DNA from: Muribaculum sp. An289
GTDB taxonomy: Bacteria > Bacteroidota > Bacteroidia > Bacteroidales > UBA932
Direction: 5' to 3'
Assembly (NCBI RefSeq): GCF_002159555.1
Contig: NZ_NFIV01000005.1
Span: forward strand, 62,001-126,000
Length of the DNA: 64,000 nt
A program made the position numbers and the translations under genes. Under the pieces are notes generated by a model, which saw only the letters and a program-made list of their open reading frames with translations, did not search any database and was not told the DNA's origin. Positions within the stretch are counted from its first letter, which is position 1. Each line of letters begins with the position of its first letter. Positions 1-9,253 of the stretch are shown here, piece by piece.

Positions 1-572
1 TCAGATGCAGTGAACAGCGAATTGTATTTCGTATAATATTGCTGGTCAAGTATTACGCTCTGGAGATAATCCCAGTAAAGTTTGAGGTTGCCGCTCTGGT
101 CCTGAGACATGGCGCTAACGAAATCCCTTACCATCTGAGGGGAGAACACGCCGGCAGCATCCATGAACACCCTGTTGCCGGAAACAAGCGGAGACACCAT
201 GTCGCCTATTGTCAGATCGAGGACCTCGTCCCCTCCTACCGATATGCCGGCAAGCTCTGCATTCTTAATGAAAAGCATCTGGTCGAGGAACCACTGCCAT
301 GCCATGTTCTGGATAGCAGTATTCTGCTCTTCAGAGATTGCCGAAGAACCGGTGGACATCTGCGTAATAGCCGTATAGTAATCCACTCTCTTCTGGAAAT
401 CGGTATAATCCACACCTTTCCCGTCTATTTCCCCCACTTTATTTTTAGAAGACATAAAAGAAAATGCCGTTTCCAATGTTGCCGGATCAATTATGAATGA
501 CAACAGGGCAATGGCAATAAGTACGGTGATAAGGACACCCAACTTAACGCGAATTTTTTCAATAACCGCCAT
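1..572 (-). CDS. PpiD/SurA-type peptidyl-prolyl isomerase, N-terminal part (cut by window edge)
   Basis: The reading frame opens with ATG at 572 (MAVIEKIRVKLGVLITV) and runs off the left edge without a stop, so only about 190 N-terminal residues are visible. A short basic start is followed by one hydrophobic segment (about residues 10-27), then an extracytoplasmic region. This matches the SurA_N_3/PpiD layout: a membrane-anchored periplasmic chaperone with a C-terminal parvulin rotamase domain, which here lies outside the window. Family role: folding of outer-membrane proteins. It is the last visible gene of a minus-strand run with lptC, 64 bp away, which fits an envelope-biogenesis operon. 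The catalytic domain cannot be checked, so the isomerase call rests on the N-terminus and context. Confidence 0.8.
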   Translation of the reverse strand, partial: MAVIEKIRVKLGVLITVLIAIALLSFIIDPATLETAFSFMSSKNKVGEIDGKGVDYTDFQKRVDYYTAITQMSTGSSAISEEQNTAIQNMAWQWFLDQMLFIKNAELAGISVGGDEVLDLTIGDMVSPLVSGNRVFMDAAGVFSPQMVRDFVSAMSQDQSGNLKLYWDYLQSVILDQQYYTKYNSLFTAS

Positions 573-636
573 GTTTTAAATATTTTTAGTTTCTTAATTT
601 TCTGGCCAAATTTAAGACTGCGAAGATAGTAATTTT

Positions 637-1257
637 TTATAACAATGGACCAATAAAATTGACAGAATCGACATAAGTCTTGGTAGAATCATTATTTATG
701 ATGAAAAAATTGTCGAAAGGACGGAGGATTTTCGAATGCCTCGCCCTCTGGTCCGACTCGATGCCATAGCCCTGCATGAAACCGCTCGGGGAAAACATTT
801 TTACATAACAGTCGGTAAAAATCCTTTCGTTTTCCTTGTCCCAGTACAGGGTATCGGTCTCCAGGCGTTCGCCCTTGATGATATTGCTGACTACTACATC
901 CCCGAAAGCCTCCCAGGTCTCCCCTTCCTCCTTCGAATCGACATGGCGGGCCTTCTGCGAATTTATTTCCGTTTCCAAAAGCCCTTCTTCATTATAAATG
1001 AACACATTGAAACCGTCCGGAAAAATTTCGTAGGAAACAGTGTCCTTCACATACCTTTCCATTTTCCGGGCCTCTACCCTCAACTGCATCACACCGTTTT
1101 CGGACTGTATGTGGAAAATCCCTTCGACTACCTGCATCGGAGTCTCGTCGAGGTCGATTTTTTCAGCTTCGCCCAATTCGCTTTTGCAGGAATATAGAAC
1201 AGTAGCAGCCGTGGCCACGACTGCTACTGTCAGTGATGCTATGAATCTTCTCTTCAA
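637..1257 (-). CDS. lptC: LptC-like lipopolysaccharide export lipoprotein
   Basis: This is a protein of 206 residues with a lipoprotein signal: basic LKRRF start, hydrophobic stretch, lipobox LYSC with Cys24. The rest resembles the LptC/YrbK family, which passes LPS from the LptBFG transporter to the periplasmic LptA bridge. I chose the TTG start at 1257: a GGAG sits just upstream, and a longer version from 1341 would add 28 residues overlapping the upstream gene and bury the signal peptide. With the TTG start the gene begins eight bases past the upstream stop codon. The sequence after the lipobox (acidic, then beta-rich repeats such as VEARKMERYVKDT) is typical of LptC. It lies between a secreted TPR protein and ppiD. 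Confidence 0.75.
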   Translation of the reverse strand: MKRRFIASLTVAVVATAATVLYSCKSELGEAEKIDLDETPMQVVEGIFHIQSENGVMQLRVEARKMERYVKDTVSYEIFPDGFNVFIYNEEGLLETEINSQKARHVDSKEEGETWEAFGDVVVSNIIKGERLETDTLYWDKENERIFTDCYVKMFSPSGFMQGYGIESDQRARHSKILRPFDNFFIINNDSTKTYVDSVNFIGPLL

Positions 1258-1264
1258 AGCTCCA

Positions 1265-2593
1265 TTATTTTTGTGTACGGACTTTCGTAGTCTCGGTAAG
1301 ACCGCCGCAGGATACGGTGTAGGAATCCCCGTCGAGAACATTGAACATGAACGCCTCGGCCTGGTCAGGGAAGTATTTCGAATACTGTGCTATAAGCGGA
1401 TTGACCGTATCGGCAAGAGTAGGGTCGGCATTCTTGGCCTTTACGAGATAGTCGACAGCCACCCAAAGCGGAGCCCTCCGGTCTATTTCATTGCCAGGGC
1501 AATCGAGGCTCGCCCATACATTTGCCATGATGACATAGGATTTTCCGGCGAGTGAAGGGTCAAGCTCCATGGCTTTCTTTGCAGACTGCACAGCCTTCAC
1601 ATCCATATTGTTATTCGAACATACCGAACTCATTTCATAGTAATACAGGGCATCCTGGGCCTCGTCCGAATCTGGCCTGTCGATAGCTTCCTGAAGATAC
1701 TGCAAAGCAAGGTCTATTTCGTTGTTGGACTGATAAATCTGATAAAGGAAATGAGCGGATATGTGGGTAGGCTCCAATTCGTCCAAAGACTTGGCGGCAC
1801 GGAAGAACAGGTCGTTGTCAGTACAGTTCTCGGCAGATGAAAGCATCATTATTATGTTGGAAACCAACGCCTTGTCATTAGGAGTAGCATCGAAGCGAGG
1901 AGTAAAGAGCTCGATAAGCCTGTCACAGCTTGCCACATTGCTTGCAATGAAGAGGCTCTCCACGTCCTTAAGCACAGCTTCCAGAGAAGCCGTAGACTTG
2001 TTCTGGCTCTTGTTCTTGTCTATCGCGGTATTGATATTCGTGGTAATCTCTCCGAATACGGCCATGACGTCCTCCGCCATAATCGAACCCTGGGAATAAA
2101 GGGCGTTTGTGGCGTTCATGAGCCTTACGTATATCACATTGTTGGTCTTGTCCTTGGTGTAAGACATGTTTTCGCGCAGCACTTCATAGAGCTTGTTGTT
2201 GTCGGTTACGTAGTTGATCATGTCCAAAGACTTGTTGTTCCTTGCAGTAACCGCATATTTAGGATAAGTGGCGATACGTATGTCGTGAAGGGTCATGAGG
2301 GTATCGATAAGCGCATCCTTGTAAATCGCATTCATCGAATTCTTCGCGATAAGCGTTCTCATGAATTTCTGGCCGTCAATCAGCATGTTCTGGCTTGCGG
2401 TAGGAGGGCAGAGCTCATAAGCCTTCCTCCAGCGTGGAATGGCCTCTTCCATCGCATCCATATCCATGTACCTGTTATAGAAAGTAAGATACCTTACGCA
2501 CTCGGCACTGTCAGGACCGTATTTGCCTTGCGCTCCGGCTGCGAAACTTACAAGTGTCGCAAAAAAGACTGTTAGAAAAATTTTTTTAATCAT
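1265..2593 (-). CDS. Secreted tetratricopeptide-repeat protein
   Basis: The protein has 442 residues, beginning with a cleavable signal peptide (MIKKIFLTVFFATLVSFAAGAQ). The mature part is helical with degenerate TPR units. One N-terminal unit contains EEAIPRWRKAYELCP, and C-terminal units contain DLALQYLQEAIDRPDSDEA and KAVQSAKKAMELDPS. TPR arrays mediate protein-protein contacts; no enzyme motif is seen. A protein of this kind beside coaX, an outer-membrane barrel, lptC and ppiD is a recurrent order in Bacteroidales, pointing to a periplasmic envelope-assembly role, but the exact function is unknown. The stop at 1265 lies eight bases before the likely lptC start, so the two are probably translationally coupled. 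Confidence 0.75.
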   Translation of the reverse strand: MIKKIFLTVFFATLVSFAAGAQGKYGPDSAECVRYLTFYNRYMDMDAMEEAIPRWRKAYELCPPTASQNMLIDGQKFMRTLIAKNSMNAIYKDALIDTLMTLHDIRIATYPKYAVTARNNKSLDMINYVTDNNKLYEVLRENMSYTKDKTNNVIYVRLMNATNALYSQGSIMAEDVMAVFGEITTNINTAIDKNKSQNKSTASLEAVLKDVESLFIASNVASCDRLIELFTPRFDATPNDKALVSNIIMMLSSAENCTDNDLFFRAAKSLDELEPTHISAHFLYQIYQSNNEIDLALQYLQEAIDRPDSDEAQDALYYYEMSSVCSNNNMDVKAVQSAKKAMELDPSLAGKSYVIMANVWASLDCPGNEIDRRAPLWVAVDYLVKAKNADPTLADTVNPLIAQYSKYFPDQAEAFMFNVLDGDSYTVSCGGLTETTKVRTQK

Positions 2594-2625
2594 TTTAGTT
2601 TGTTTTTTATATTCTTATAGTTTTT

Positions 2626-3936
2626 TTATTTGTAGCGATATCTTTGGAACCATACGTCATGCAGGCTGAACCCGATTACGAACTTGAAATAACGCTCCCT
2701 CATCGTAACGCCGCCGAAACCTCCCCTCTGTCCGAAATCTATACCTACGTTTATCCCATTGTAGAATCTGAAAACCGGAAACGTGAATCCCAACGTAATC
2801 CCGATTTCCCCCACGTTATGGCCGTTCATCGTATAGTAGGACTGGTTGTAGTAAACCCCTCCCCTATACGAAACCCTTTTCATATAGTAACGTATGTCGT
2901 ATCTGTTAGGAACGAACTCGAAACCGGCCCTGAACGAATTGGAAACCGTACTGCGGAAAACATCCTTTTTGTTGAAAGCCGTCATATCGTCTATCCCCGT
3001 ATTGCGCCAGTCGGATCTCGTATAATTGAACTCGACCGCCCATTTGTCGGATTTTCTGAATGAAACCCCCACTCCTATTTCGTCCGCCAGCCTGAAAGAC
3101 GGCTTGGAAGAATCGTTGCGCACAGTATCCACGACACTTGAAGTGGTGGCGTATGCGAAACGGGTCCTGTTTCCATTCATATTGGTGCCCATTCTGTATG
3201 TCGCCCCGAGAATCATGGAATAATCATCGGAAAAACCCTGCTCGTACTGGAGGCCGAATTTTCCCGAAATCCCGTATACGTGATGCTTGGTGCCGGTATC
3301 CCAGGAACGGTAAGACGAGTTGTCATAATCTATGGTCGAATGCCTTTCAAGGTTGCCGAAATAGTAGGTCAATTCGGCTCCTACGGACAATCTGTCCCAG
3401 AATGTCACCGCCCCGGACAGGAACAGCGAGTAAATGCTTCCCTCTCCGTAATATCCGTATCTCGAATCCCCTACTGTCGCCAGTATGTCCTCATTGGTCT
3501 CCCTTCTGGAAAAATTGTATCCCAAATCACTGAAAGGAGTGATTCCCACCGCAATGGCGGAACTTCTGTAAATAGGGAACGAAAGCACGAAATCGTACAT
3601 GTTGAACGTATTGAAAAGGGTTTTCGATGCTCCGTCCTTAAAATACGAGTTTTTCTGCTGGACTCCGAAATCCGCCATGAACGCGAGCGTATCGCGCGCG
3701 GAAATCGCCGCCGGATTCAGAAAATTGATATGTCTGGTATTGCGGGTCGCTATCCCCACTCCTCCCATCATATTGTTGAATGCGGAACCGCCACGGGAAA
3801 TATCGCCTATCCCATAGATGGAAAACGGCGAAAAACTGCCCAAAGCATCTTCACTCTGGGCACTTACCCGCAAAGGAAACAGCAAAACAATCGCTGCCAG
3901 TATATAAAACAATTTAAGCGGTCTCATCAAAATCAA
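2626..3936 (-). CDS. Outer-membrane beta-barrel protein, FadL/PorV-like
   Basis: The product is 436 residues with a signal peptide ending in VSAQ, followed by a small-residue-rich segment (GIGDISRGGSAFNNMMGGVGIATRN). Next come many alternating hydrophobic/aromatic strands ending in a C-terminal aromatic residue pattern (FQRYRYK). The early 'FLNPAAISA' element and overall plan resemble Bacteroidetes barrels of the FadL/PorV/UPF0164 type. Location: outer membrane. Substrate unknown. The frame starts inside the 3' end of coaX (23-bp overlap), so the two are co-transcribed and probably coupled. A start two residues later in a run of methionines (MILM) is also possible. Confidence 0.7.
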   Translation of the reverse strand: MILMRPLKLFYILAAIVLLFPLRVSAQSEDALGSFSPFSIYGIGDISRGGSAFNNMMGGVGIATRNTRHINFLNPAAISARDTLAFMADFGVQQKNSYFKDGASKTLFNTFNMYDFVLSFPIYRSSAIAVGITPFSDLGYNFSRRETNEDILATVGDSRYGYYGEGSIYSLFLSGAVTFWDRLSVGAELTYYFGNLERHSTIDYDNSSYRSWDTGTKHHVYGISGKFGLQYEQGFSDDYSMILGATYRMGTNMNGNRTRFAYATTSSVVDTVRNDSSKPSFRLADEIGVGVSFRKSDKWAVEFNYTRSDWRNTGIDDMTAFNKKDVFRSTVSNSFRAGFEFVPNRYDIRYYMKRVSYRGGVYYNQSYYTMNGHNVGEIGITLGFTFPVFRFYNGINVGIDFGQRGGFGGVTMRERYFKFVIGFSLHDVWFQRYRYK

Positions 3937-4642
3937 AATGGCAAGCTATCAAGGCAAGGCCCTTCAAAACCAAATTACAAACTGCAAATATCGGTCTTTT
4001 CATTTTACCGGCAAAATAAAATGCATCACCGCCGGTAAAAACGCATAAATATTCCGGATATTTTTGCAGGTAGCCTTCTATTTCAAAAATTATACCCGAA
4101 TTGACACCGGAATGGATGGATTCGGAAATATTCATCCCCCTTTCAATAAAAAAATCGGGAGTATCCAGTGCCGGCAGCCCTGAAGAATACCTTGCAATGG
4201 CCTTGTACCTCGACCTCAGGCCCGGTGAAACCGCACCACCGCAATATCTGCCTTTGCCATCTACGAAATCGACACTTATCATGGAGCCCAAATCGAATAC
4301 CATTACATCCCTGCCCTTGAAAAGGAAGGAAGCCGCAACTATGGAAGCCTTCCTGTCCGGAGGCAATGATGCGGAAGCCTCTCCGAAATCCACGGGAAGC
4401 CCTGCAAAATCCCCGGGGAGAATCACCTCACGGCAATTTTCCTTCAAAACCTTTATCAAATTGGGATCAGCCGGTCCGGAAGATGACACCACACAGGTTT
4501 CCACCTTGCCGCCGGAAACTATGCGCGAAATGAAATCCGCTACCTTGTATCCCTGATACCGGAAAATCTTCCCGAGTTGCCCGCCGTCCGCCAAAGCGGC
4601 CTTTACAGACAGGCTGCCTATGTCTATTACAAGATTGGCCAT
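3914..4642 (-). CDS. coaX: Type III pantothenate kinase
   Basis: CoaX catalyses the first step of coenzyme A synthesis, ATP-dependent phosphorylation of pantothenate, in the cytoplasm. The protein has about 242 residues, normal for the family. It opens with the ASKHA phosphate motif (NLVIDIGSLSVKAAL; canonical DIGN is here DIGS). It also has the second phosphate loop VFDLGSMISVDFVD, the GGAVSPGLR segment near residue 130 and a late TGGDA adenosine motif. I start at ATG 4642; a TTG two codons earlier (4648) is possible but would overlap ruvB further. It overlaps ruvB upstream and the outer-membrane protein downstream by a few bases, a tight operon. Confidence 0.88.
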   Translation of the reverse strand: MANLVIDIGSLSVKAALADGGQLGKIFRYQGYKVADFISRIVSGGKVETCVVSSSGPADPNLIKVLKENCREVILPGDFAGLPVDFGEASASLPPDRKASIVAASFLFKGRDVMVFDLGSMISVDFVDGKGRYCGGAVSPGLRSRYKAIARYSSGLPALDTPDFFIERGMNISESIHSGVNSGIIFEIEGYLQKYPEYLCVFTGGDAFYFAGKMKRPIFAVCNLVLKGLALIACHFDFDETA

Positions 4643-4644
4643 GT

Positions 4645-5670
4645 TCAAAACAAACTTCCGTCCGCCGCTTCAAATTTCGATATGCCGAGATGCCCGTATG
4701 CCAGATCGGTCACTTCCCTTCCGCGAGGAGTCCTCATTATGAACCCTTCCTTTATAAGGAACGGCTCGTACACTTCCTCCACGGTACCGGGATCTTCTCC
4801 TATGGCCGTAGCTATCGTATTGATTCCCACAGGACCACCCTTGAATTTGGTTATGATTGTCCTGAGTATCTTATTGTCTATGGAATCGAGGCCGCGCTTG
4901 TCTATATTGAGGGCGTCGAGGGCATAACGCGCTATCTCCATGTCTATGAAACCGTCGCCCTTGACCTGGGCGAAATCCCTGACCCTCCTCAGCAACGAAT
5001 TGGCTATACGGGGAGTCCCCCTGCTCCTGCGGGCTATTTCGAACGCGGCTTCGGCCGATATTTCTATTCCGAGTATCGAAGCGCTCCTGACGATAATCTT
5101 TACAAGGGTATCTGTATCATAGTATTCCAACGCGAAATTGATTCCGAACCTTGCACGGAGGGGGGAGGTGAGAAGTCCGCTGCGCGTTGTCGCCCCGACA
5201 AGCGTGAACGGATTGAGGGCTATCCTCACCGAACGGGCGCCAGGCCCCTTGTCAATCATGATATCTATGACGAAATCCTCCATTGCGGAATACAGGTATT
5301 CTTCAACCACCGGGGACAGCCGGTGTATCTCATCTATGAAAAGCACATCGCCCTCATCCAGCGAAGTAAGAAGCCCAGCCAGATCCCCGGGCTTGTCGAG
5401 GACGGGGCCCGAAGTCACTTTCATATTGACTCCCAGTTCATTGGCAACTATTTTTGCCAAAGTGGTCTTTCCTAATCCCGGAGGGCCGTGCAGCAAAAGG
5501 TGGTCGAGGGCCTCTCCACGCATCTTCGCGGCCTTTACGAAAATTTTCAGATTTTCTATAATTTTGTCCTGTCCGGAGAATTCACCGAACTCCTGGGGCC
5601 TTATCATCCCTTCGAAATCCTTGTCCTTTCCAACCGACACTTTTCTCGGGTCGAAATCCTCGTTTTCCAT
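4645..5670 (-). CDS. ruvB: Holliday junction branch migration ATPase RuvB
   Basis: RuvB is the hexameric AAA+ motor that, with RuvA, drives Holliday junction branch migration in recombinational repair. Seen here: Walker [10 protein letters not shown] (about residues 62-70), Walker [10 protein letters not shown], sensor/arginine-finger stretch [18 protein letters not shown], and a C-terminal winged helix ending [17 protein letters not shown]. Length is about 341 residues, normal. I chose ATG 5670 (MENEDFD): Bacteroides RuvB begins MNEDFD, and a -7 box at 5690-5697 would place transcription start near 5684, on top of the alternative ATG at 5685, which adds five residues. It heads the minus-strand envelope run; ruvA and ruvC are not nearby. 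Confidence 0.95.
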   Translation of the reverse strand: MENEDFDPRKVSVGKDKDFEGMIRPQEFGEFSGQDKIIENLKIFVKAAKMRGEALDHLLLHGPPGLGKTTLAKIVANELGVNMKVTSGPVLDKPGDLAGLLTSLDEGDVLFIDEIHRLSPVVEEYLYSAMEDFVIDIMIDKGPGARSVRIALNPFTLVGATTRSGLLTSPLRARFGINFALEYYDTDTLVKIIVRSASILGIEISAEAAFEIARRSRGTPRIANSLLRRVRDFAQVKGDGFIDMEIARYALDALNIDKRGLDSIDNKILRTIITKFKGGPVGINTIATAIGEDPGTVEEVYEPFLIKEGFIMRTPRGREVTDLAYGHLGISKFEAADGSLF

Positions 5671-5689
5671 TTTTTCGAAATTCATGACA

Positions 5690-5697
5690 CAAATATA
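5690..5697 (-). promoter_or_regulatory. Candidate -7 box for ruvB
   Basis: On the minus strand this reads TATATTTG, matching the Bacteroidetes -7 consensus TAnnTTTG. It ends five bases from the ATG at 5685, so it favours the ATG at 5670. No clear -33 element was seen in the A/T-rich DNA further upstream. Confidence 0.4.
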
Positions 5698-5923
5698 ATA
5701 TTAGTTTTATTTTAAAAAGAGAATATGGATATATTTTAATGTATGTTAATATGTTGATAACTTGAAATGCCCTTTGAAAATCAGCGTTTTGACTTTTTGG
5801 ATTATGAAAAACAGGTGTTGAAAGGAGCTGTGGGAATTTTGTTATAATTTTTTTGCGGAAACGTTGCATTTTTTATTTTCTTTCCGTTATAAAAATTTTC
5901 ACGGAATCCGGCGGATTATTTTA

Positions 5924-5956
5924 TTTGATTTTATCAACACATTATTTTTAACTTTG
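5924..5956 (+). promoter_or_regulatory. Candidate mfd promoter (TTTG / TAACTTTG)
   Basis: TTTG at 5924-5927 and TAACTTTG at 5949-5956 are separated by 21 bases, close to the Bacteroidetes sigma-ABfr pattern (-33 TTG, -7 TAnnTTTG). The rest of the 300-bp gap between ruvB and mfd is very A/T-rich and holds no other feature that I can see. Confidence 0.5.
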
Positions 5957-5988
5957 TAACATGTTTTCAACACAATTTCAACATAGGG

Positions 5989-8900
5989 ATGTTCATAAGT
6001 AAGGAAAAAACCGGTGAAATACGGAAATTCGCCGAAAAAGGCTGCGATGAAATCCGAATCGAAGGCCTTTATCTCTCTTCTAAAAGTTTTGTGGCTGATG
6101 CGGTTATAGACGGAGGAATGAACGTGGTGCTGATGCCAGACCGTGAAAGCGCTGAAAATTTTGCTTCGGACATATACAATATAAGGAAATCGGAGTCCGT
6201 TTATCTTCTGCCGGTGTCCGGTGCGAAACTGGAAAAGAGTGCGAGGAAGGCGACCTACAATGTCCAGCGTACTTCCGCAATCGGGGCCATGGTCGAATAT
6301 GGGAACGGGAACGCTCCTGAAGGTGGGGTGATAATAGTGACCTATCCGGATGCCATAGAAGAGGAATTCGTGGAGAAAGGTGAGGTGAAAAATGCGGTAA
6401 TGTTCCTGTCGAAAGGAGATGAGATTTCTCTCGATGCGTTGAAAAACAAGTTGTTGGAGCATGGTTTCGTAAAGACCGATTTTGTTTCCGTTCCGGGCGA
6501 ATTTGCCCTCAGGGGCGGCATTATAGACGTGTTTTCATATTCGAACAATGTTCCTTACCGTATAGGGATGTTCGGGGATGAGATAGAGTCGATACGTGTT
6601 TTCGATACTAATACACAGCTTTCGACGGGGAGCATGGAAAGGGTGGAGATTTTCCCGGACATATCCGCGGGGAATGAAACATACGTGAAGAAATGCGGGT
6701 TCTTTTCGTTTATTCCAAAGGATACGGTACTGTGGATAGATACTGCCGAAATATACAGGGAAAAGCCTTATTTTTCTCTGATAAGGAATTTCAGAAGGTT
6801 TATCATCGGTGCGGACCCGTCTTCGCGGCATGAAAACGTGCCTACGGTGAGATTCAATATTTCGCCCCAGCCTTCGTTCAACAAGAATTTCGAACTTCTT
6901 ACTGAAGATTTGAAAGACAGGATGGAACACGGGTACAGTGTATATGTGCTCAGCGACAAACCGGGACAAGTCGAGAGGCTCAAAAGCATATTGTACACCT
7001 TTAATGTCCAGAATGTGGACTTCAGTGCCGGTTTTACTGTACAGAACGGTTTCATAGACCATGATTCTAAAGTGTGCTGTTATACCGACCACGAGATTTT
7101 CGACAGATTCCACAGGGTTGTTTCACGCCGCAGCGTTGAAATGAGCGAATCGCTTACCATCAACGATCTGACGTCTTTCAAAATAGGTGATTACGTGGTG
7201 CATATCGACCATGGAATCGGTATTTTCGGAGGTCTTGTGAAGGTAAACATGAACGGGAAGATGCAGGAGATGGTAAAACTTGTGTATAAGGACAACGATG
7301 TCGTTTTCGTTTCCGTCCATTCATTGCATAAGATATCCCGGTACAAGTCTTCGGAAACGGAAGAAAAACCGAAGATAAACAAATTGGGAAGCAAGACGTG
7401 GCAGAACCTCAAGACATCGGCGAAGAGCAAGCTGAAAGACATAGCCAAAGATCTCATAGACCTGTATGCCAAAAGGAGGCAGGCCAAGGGTTTCCCGTTT
7501 TCCGCGGATACCTACATGCAGCAGGAACTGGAGTCTTCTTTCATATATGAGGATACACCGGACCAGGAAAAGGCCACGAAGGCTGTCAAGGCCGACATGG
7601 AAGAGGCTTATCCGATGGACAGGCTCGTGTGCGGGGATGTGGGTTTCGGAAAGACCGAGGTTGCGATAAGGGCCGCTTTCAAGGCGGTTGCGGACAGCAA
7701 GCAGGTGGCGGTTTTGGTTCCGACAACCATTCTGGCCTTCCAGCATTACAATACCTTTACGGCCCGCCTTAAGGATTTTCCCTGCAATATCGATTATCTC
7801 AGCCGCATGAGGACGGCCAAAGAGACGAAAACCGTACTGGAGAATCTTGCGAACGGGAAAATCGATATTGTAATAGGTACCCACAAGCTGCTCGGAAAGG
7901 AAGTGAAATTCAAGGATTTGGGCCTGCTTATAGTGGATGAGGAACAAAAATTCGGAGTGGCGGCGAAAGAAAAACTCAAACAGTTGAAAATCAATGTGGA
8001 CACTCTTACACTTACGGCTACTCCGATACCGCGTACATTGCAGTTTTCACTCCTCGGAGCCCGCGACCTTTCAATTATAAACACTCCTCCGCCCAACAGG
8101 ATACCCGTAAGGACGGAAATCATGAATTTCGATGCCGATGCCATAAAGGATATCATCGATTATGAAATGGATAGGGGAGGGCAGGTATTTTTCGTTCATA
8201 ACAAAATCGAGGACCTGTATGGAATAGCTTCTATTATTAAAGGTATAGTCCCGGATGCGGAGATATGCATAGGGCACGGCCAGATGGAAGCGAAGGAACT
8301 GGAGGAAAAGGTCCTCGACTTCATGAAGGGGAGATATGACATACTCCTTTGCACTACCATTATTTCCAACGGAATAGACATTCCTAACGCCAATACTATG
8401 ATTATCAACCAGGCGCAGAATTTCGGACTCAGCGATTTGCACCAGTTGAGGGGCAGGGTAGGGCGTTCCAACAGGCAGGCTTACTGTTATCTCATAGTGC
8501 CTCCGCTTGTTTCCATTTCGGATGAGGCCCGCCGCAGGCTGAAGGCCATAGAAGCTTTTTCGGAACTCGGGAGCGGTTTCAATATTGCGATGCAGGATTT
8601 GGATATCCGCGGGGCAGGAAACCTGCTTGGAGCCCAGCAGAGCGGTTTCATCTCGGACATGGGTTTCGAAACTTATCAGAAAATCCTTACCGAGGCTATG
8701 GAGGAGCTCGGTTGCGAGACGGGGAACGTCGTCCGTAAGACGAATGACAACTATGTGTCCGACTGTACGATAGAGACTGACATGCAATTGTTCATCCCCG
8801 ATGATTACATCAATGTGCAGGCCGAGAAAATAAGACTTTACAAGGAGTTGGATTCCATGACTTCAGTCCGCGAGGTGGACAGGTTCAACAAGGAGATATC

Positions 8901-9210
8901 GGACCGTTTCGGCCCGGTCCCGGAAGAATTCAGGCAGCTCATGAATGTCGTGAAAATCAGGATTGTCGCCATGTCGCTGGGTTTCGAACGTATGATTATA
9001 AAGAACGGTGTGATGATAGCGCATTTCGTGTCCAATCCGATGTCCCCTTATTATAAGTCGGGGCGTTTTGAAAAAGTGATAAGGTACATTCAGGACAATC
9101 CGGCTTCTTTCAAGCTGAAAGACAGCGGCGGACACCTGTATATTTCGGTCAGGAATGTTCCCGATATGGATAAAGCGTATGAAATTCTGTGCGCCATGCG
9201 TAATGATTGA
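5989..9210 (+). CDS. mfd: Transcription-repair coupling factor
   Basis: Mfd removes RNA polymerase stalled at lesions and recruits UvrA. At 1073 residues it is near the usual size. Domains in order: N-terminal UvrB-like damage-recognition region, the CarD/RID RNA polymerase-binding domain (about 390-470, FKIGDYVVHIDHGIGIFGGL), and a RecG-like SF2 helicase. The helicase has Walker A GDVGFGKTE (about 548-556), DEEQ box IVDEEQKFG, TATPIPRTL and the QLRGRVGRS motif. The C-terminal TRCF domain ends the protein. The start at 5989 fits the promoter at 5924-5956 with a short leader. Single gene, ending 43 bp before the fumarate reductase flavoprotein gene. Confidence 0.96.
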   Translation: MFISKEKTGEIRKFAEKGCDEIRIEGLYLSSKSFVADAVIDGGMNVVLMPDRESAENFASDIYNIRKSESVYLLPVSGAKLEKSARKATYNVQRTSAIGAMVEYGNGNAPEGGVIIVTYPDAIEEEFVEKGEVKNAVMFLSKGDEISLDALKNKLLEHGFVKTDFVSVPGEFALRGGIIDVFSYSNNVPYRIGMFGDEIESIRVFDTNTQLSTGSMERVEIFPDISAGNETYVKKCGFFSFIPKDTVLWIDTAEIYREKPYFSLIRNFRRFIIGADPSSRHENVPTVRFNISPQPSFNKNFELLTEDLKDRMEHGYSVYVLSDKPGQVERLKSILYTFNVQNVDFSAGFTVQNGFIDHDSKVCCYTDHEIFDRFHRVVSRRSVEMSESLTINDLTSFKIGDYVVHIDHGIGIFGGLVKVNMNGKMQEMVKLVYKDNDVVFVSVHSLHKISRYKSSETEEKPKINKLGSKTWQNLKTSAKSKLKDIAKDLIDLYAKRRQAKGFPFSADTYMQQELESSFIYEDTPDQEKATKAVKADMEEAYPMDRLVCGDVGFGKTEVAIRAAFKAVADSKQVAVLVPTTILAFQHYNTFTARLKDFPCNIDYLSRMRTAKETKTVLENLANGKIDIVIGTHKLLGKEVKFKDLGLLIVDEEQKFGVAAKEKLKQLKINVDTLTLTATPIPRTLQFSLLGARDLSIINTPPPNRIPVRTEIMNFDADAIKDIIDYEMDRGGQVFFVHNKIEDLYGIASIIKGIVPDAEICIGHGQMEAKELEEKVLDFMKGRYDILLCTTIISNGIDIPNANTMIINQAQNFGLSDLHQLRGRVGRSNRQAYCYLIVPPLVSISDEARRRLKAIEAFSELGSGFNIAMQDLDIRGAGNLLGAQQSGFISDMGFETYQKILTEAMEELGCETGNVVRKTNDNYVSDCTIETDMQLFIPDDYINVQAEKIRLYKELDSMTSVREVDRFNKEISDRFGPVPEEFRQLMNVVKIRIVAMSLGFERMIIKNGVMIAHFVSNPMSPYYKSGRFEKVIRYIQDNPASFKLKDSGGHLYISVRNVPDMDKAYEILCAMRND

Positions 9211-9220
9211 AAATTATTTG

Positions 9221-9228
9221 TACCTTTG
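9221..9228 (+). promoter_or_regulatory. Candidate -7 box for the fumarate reductase genes
   Basis: TACCTTTG matches TAnnTTTG and lies 25 bases before the flavoprotein ATG at 9254. It falls in the only gap between mfd and that gene. A -33 element would fall inside the end of mfd and is not obvious. Confidence 0.4.
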
Positions 9229-9253
9229 GGCCAAAATTCAATAAAATAACAAG

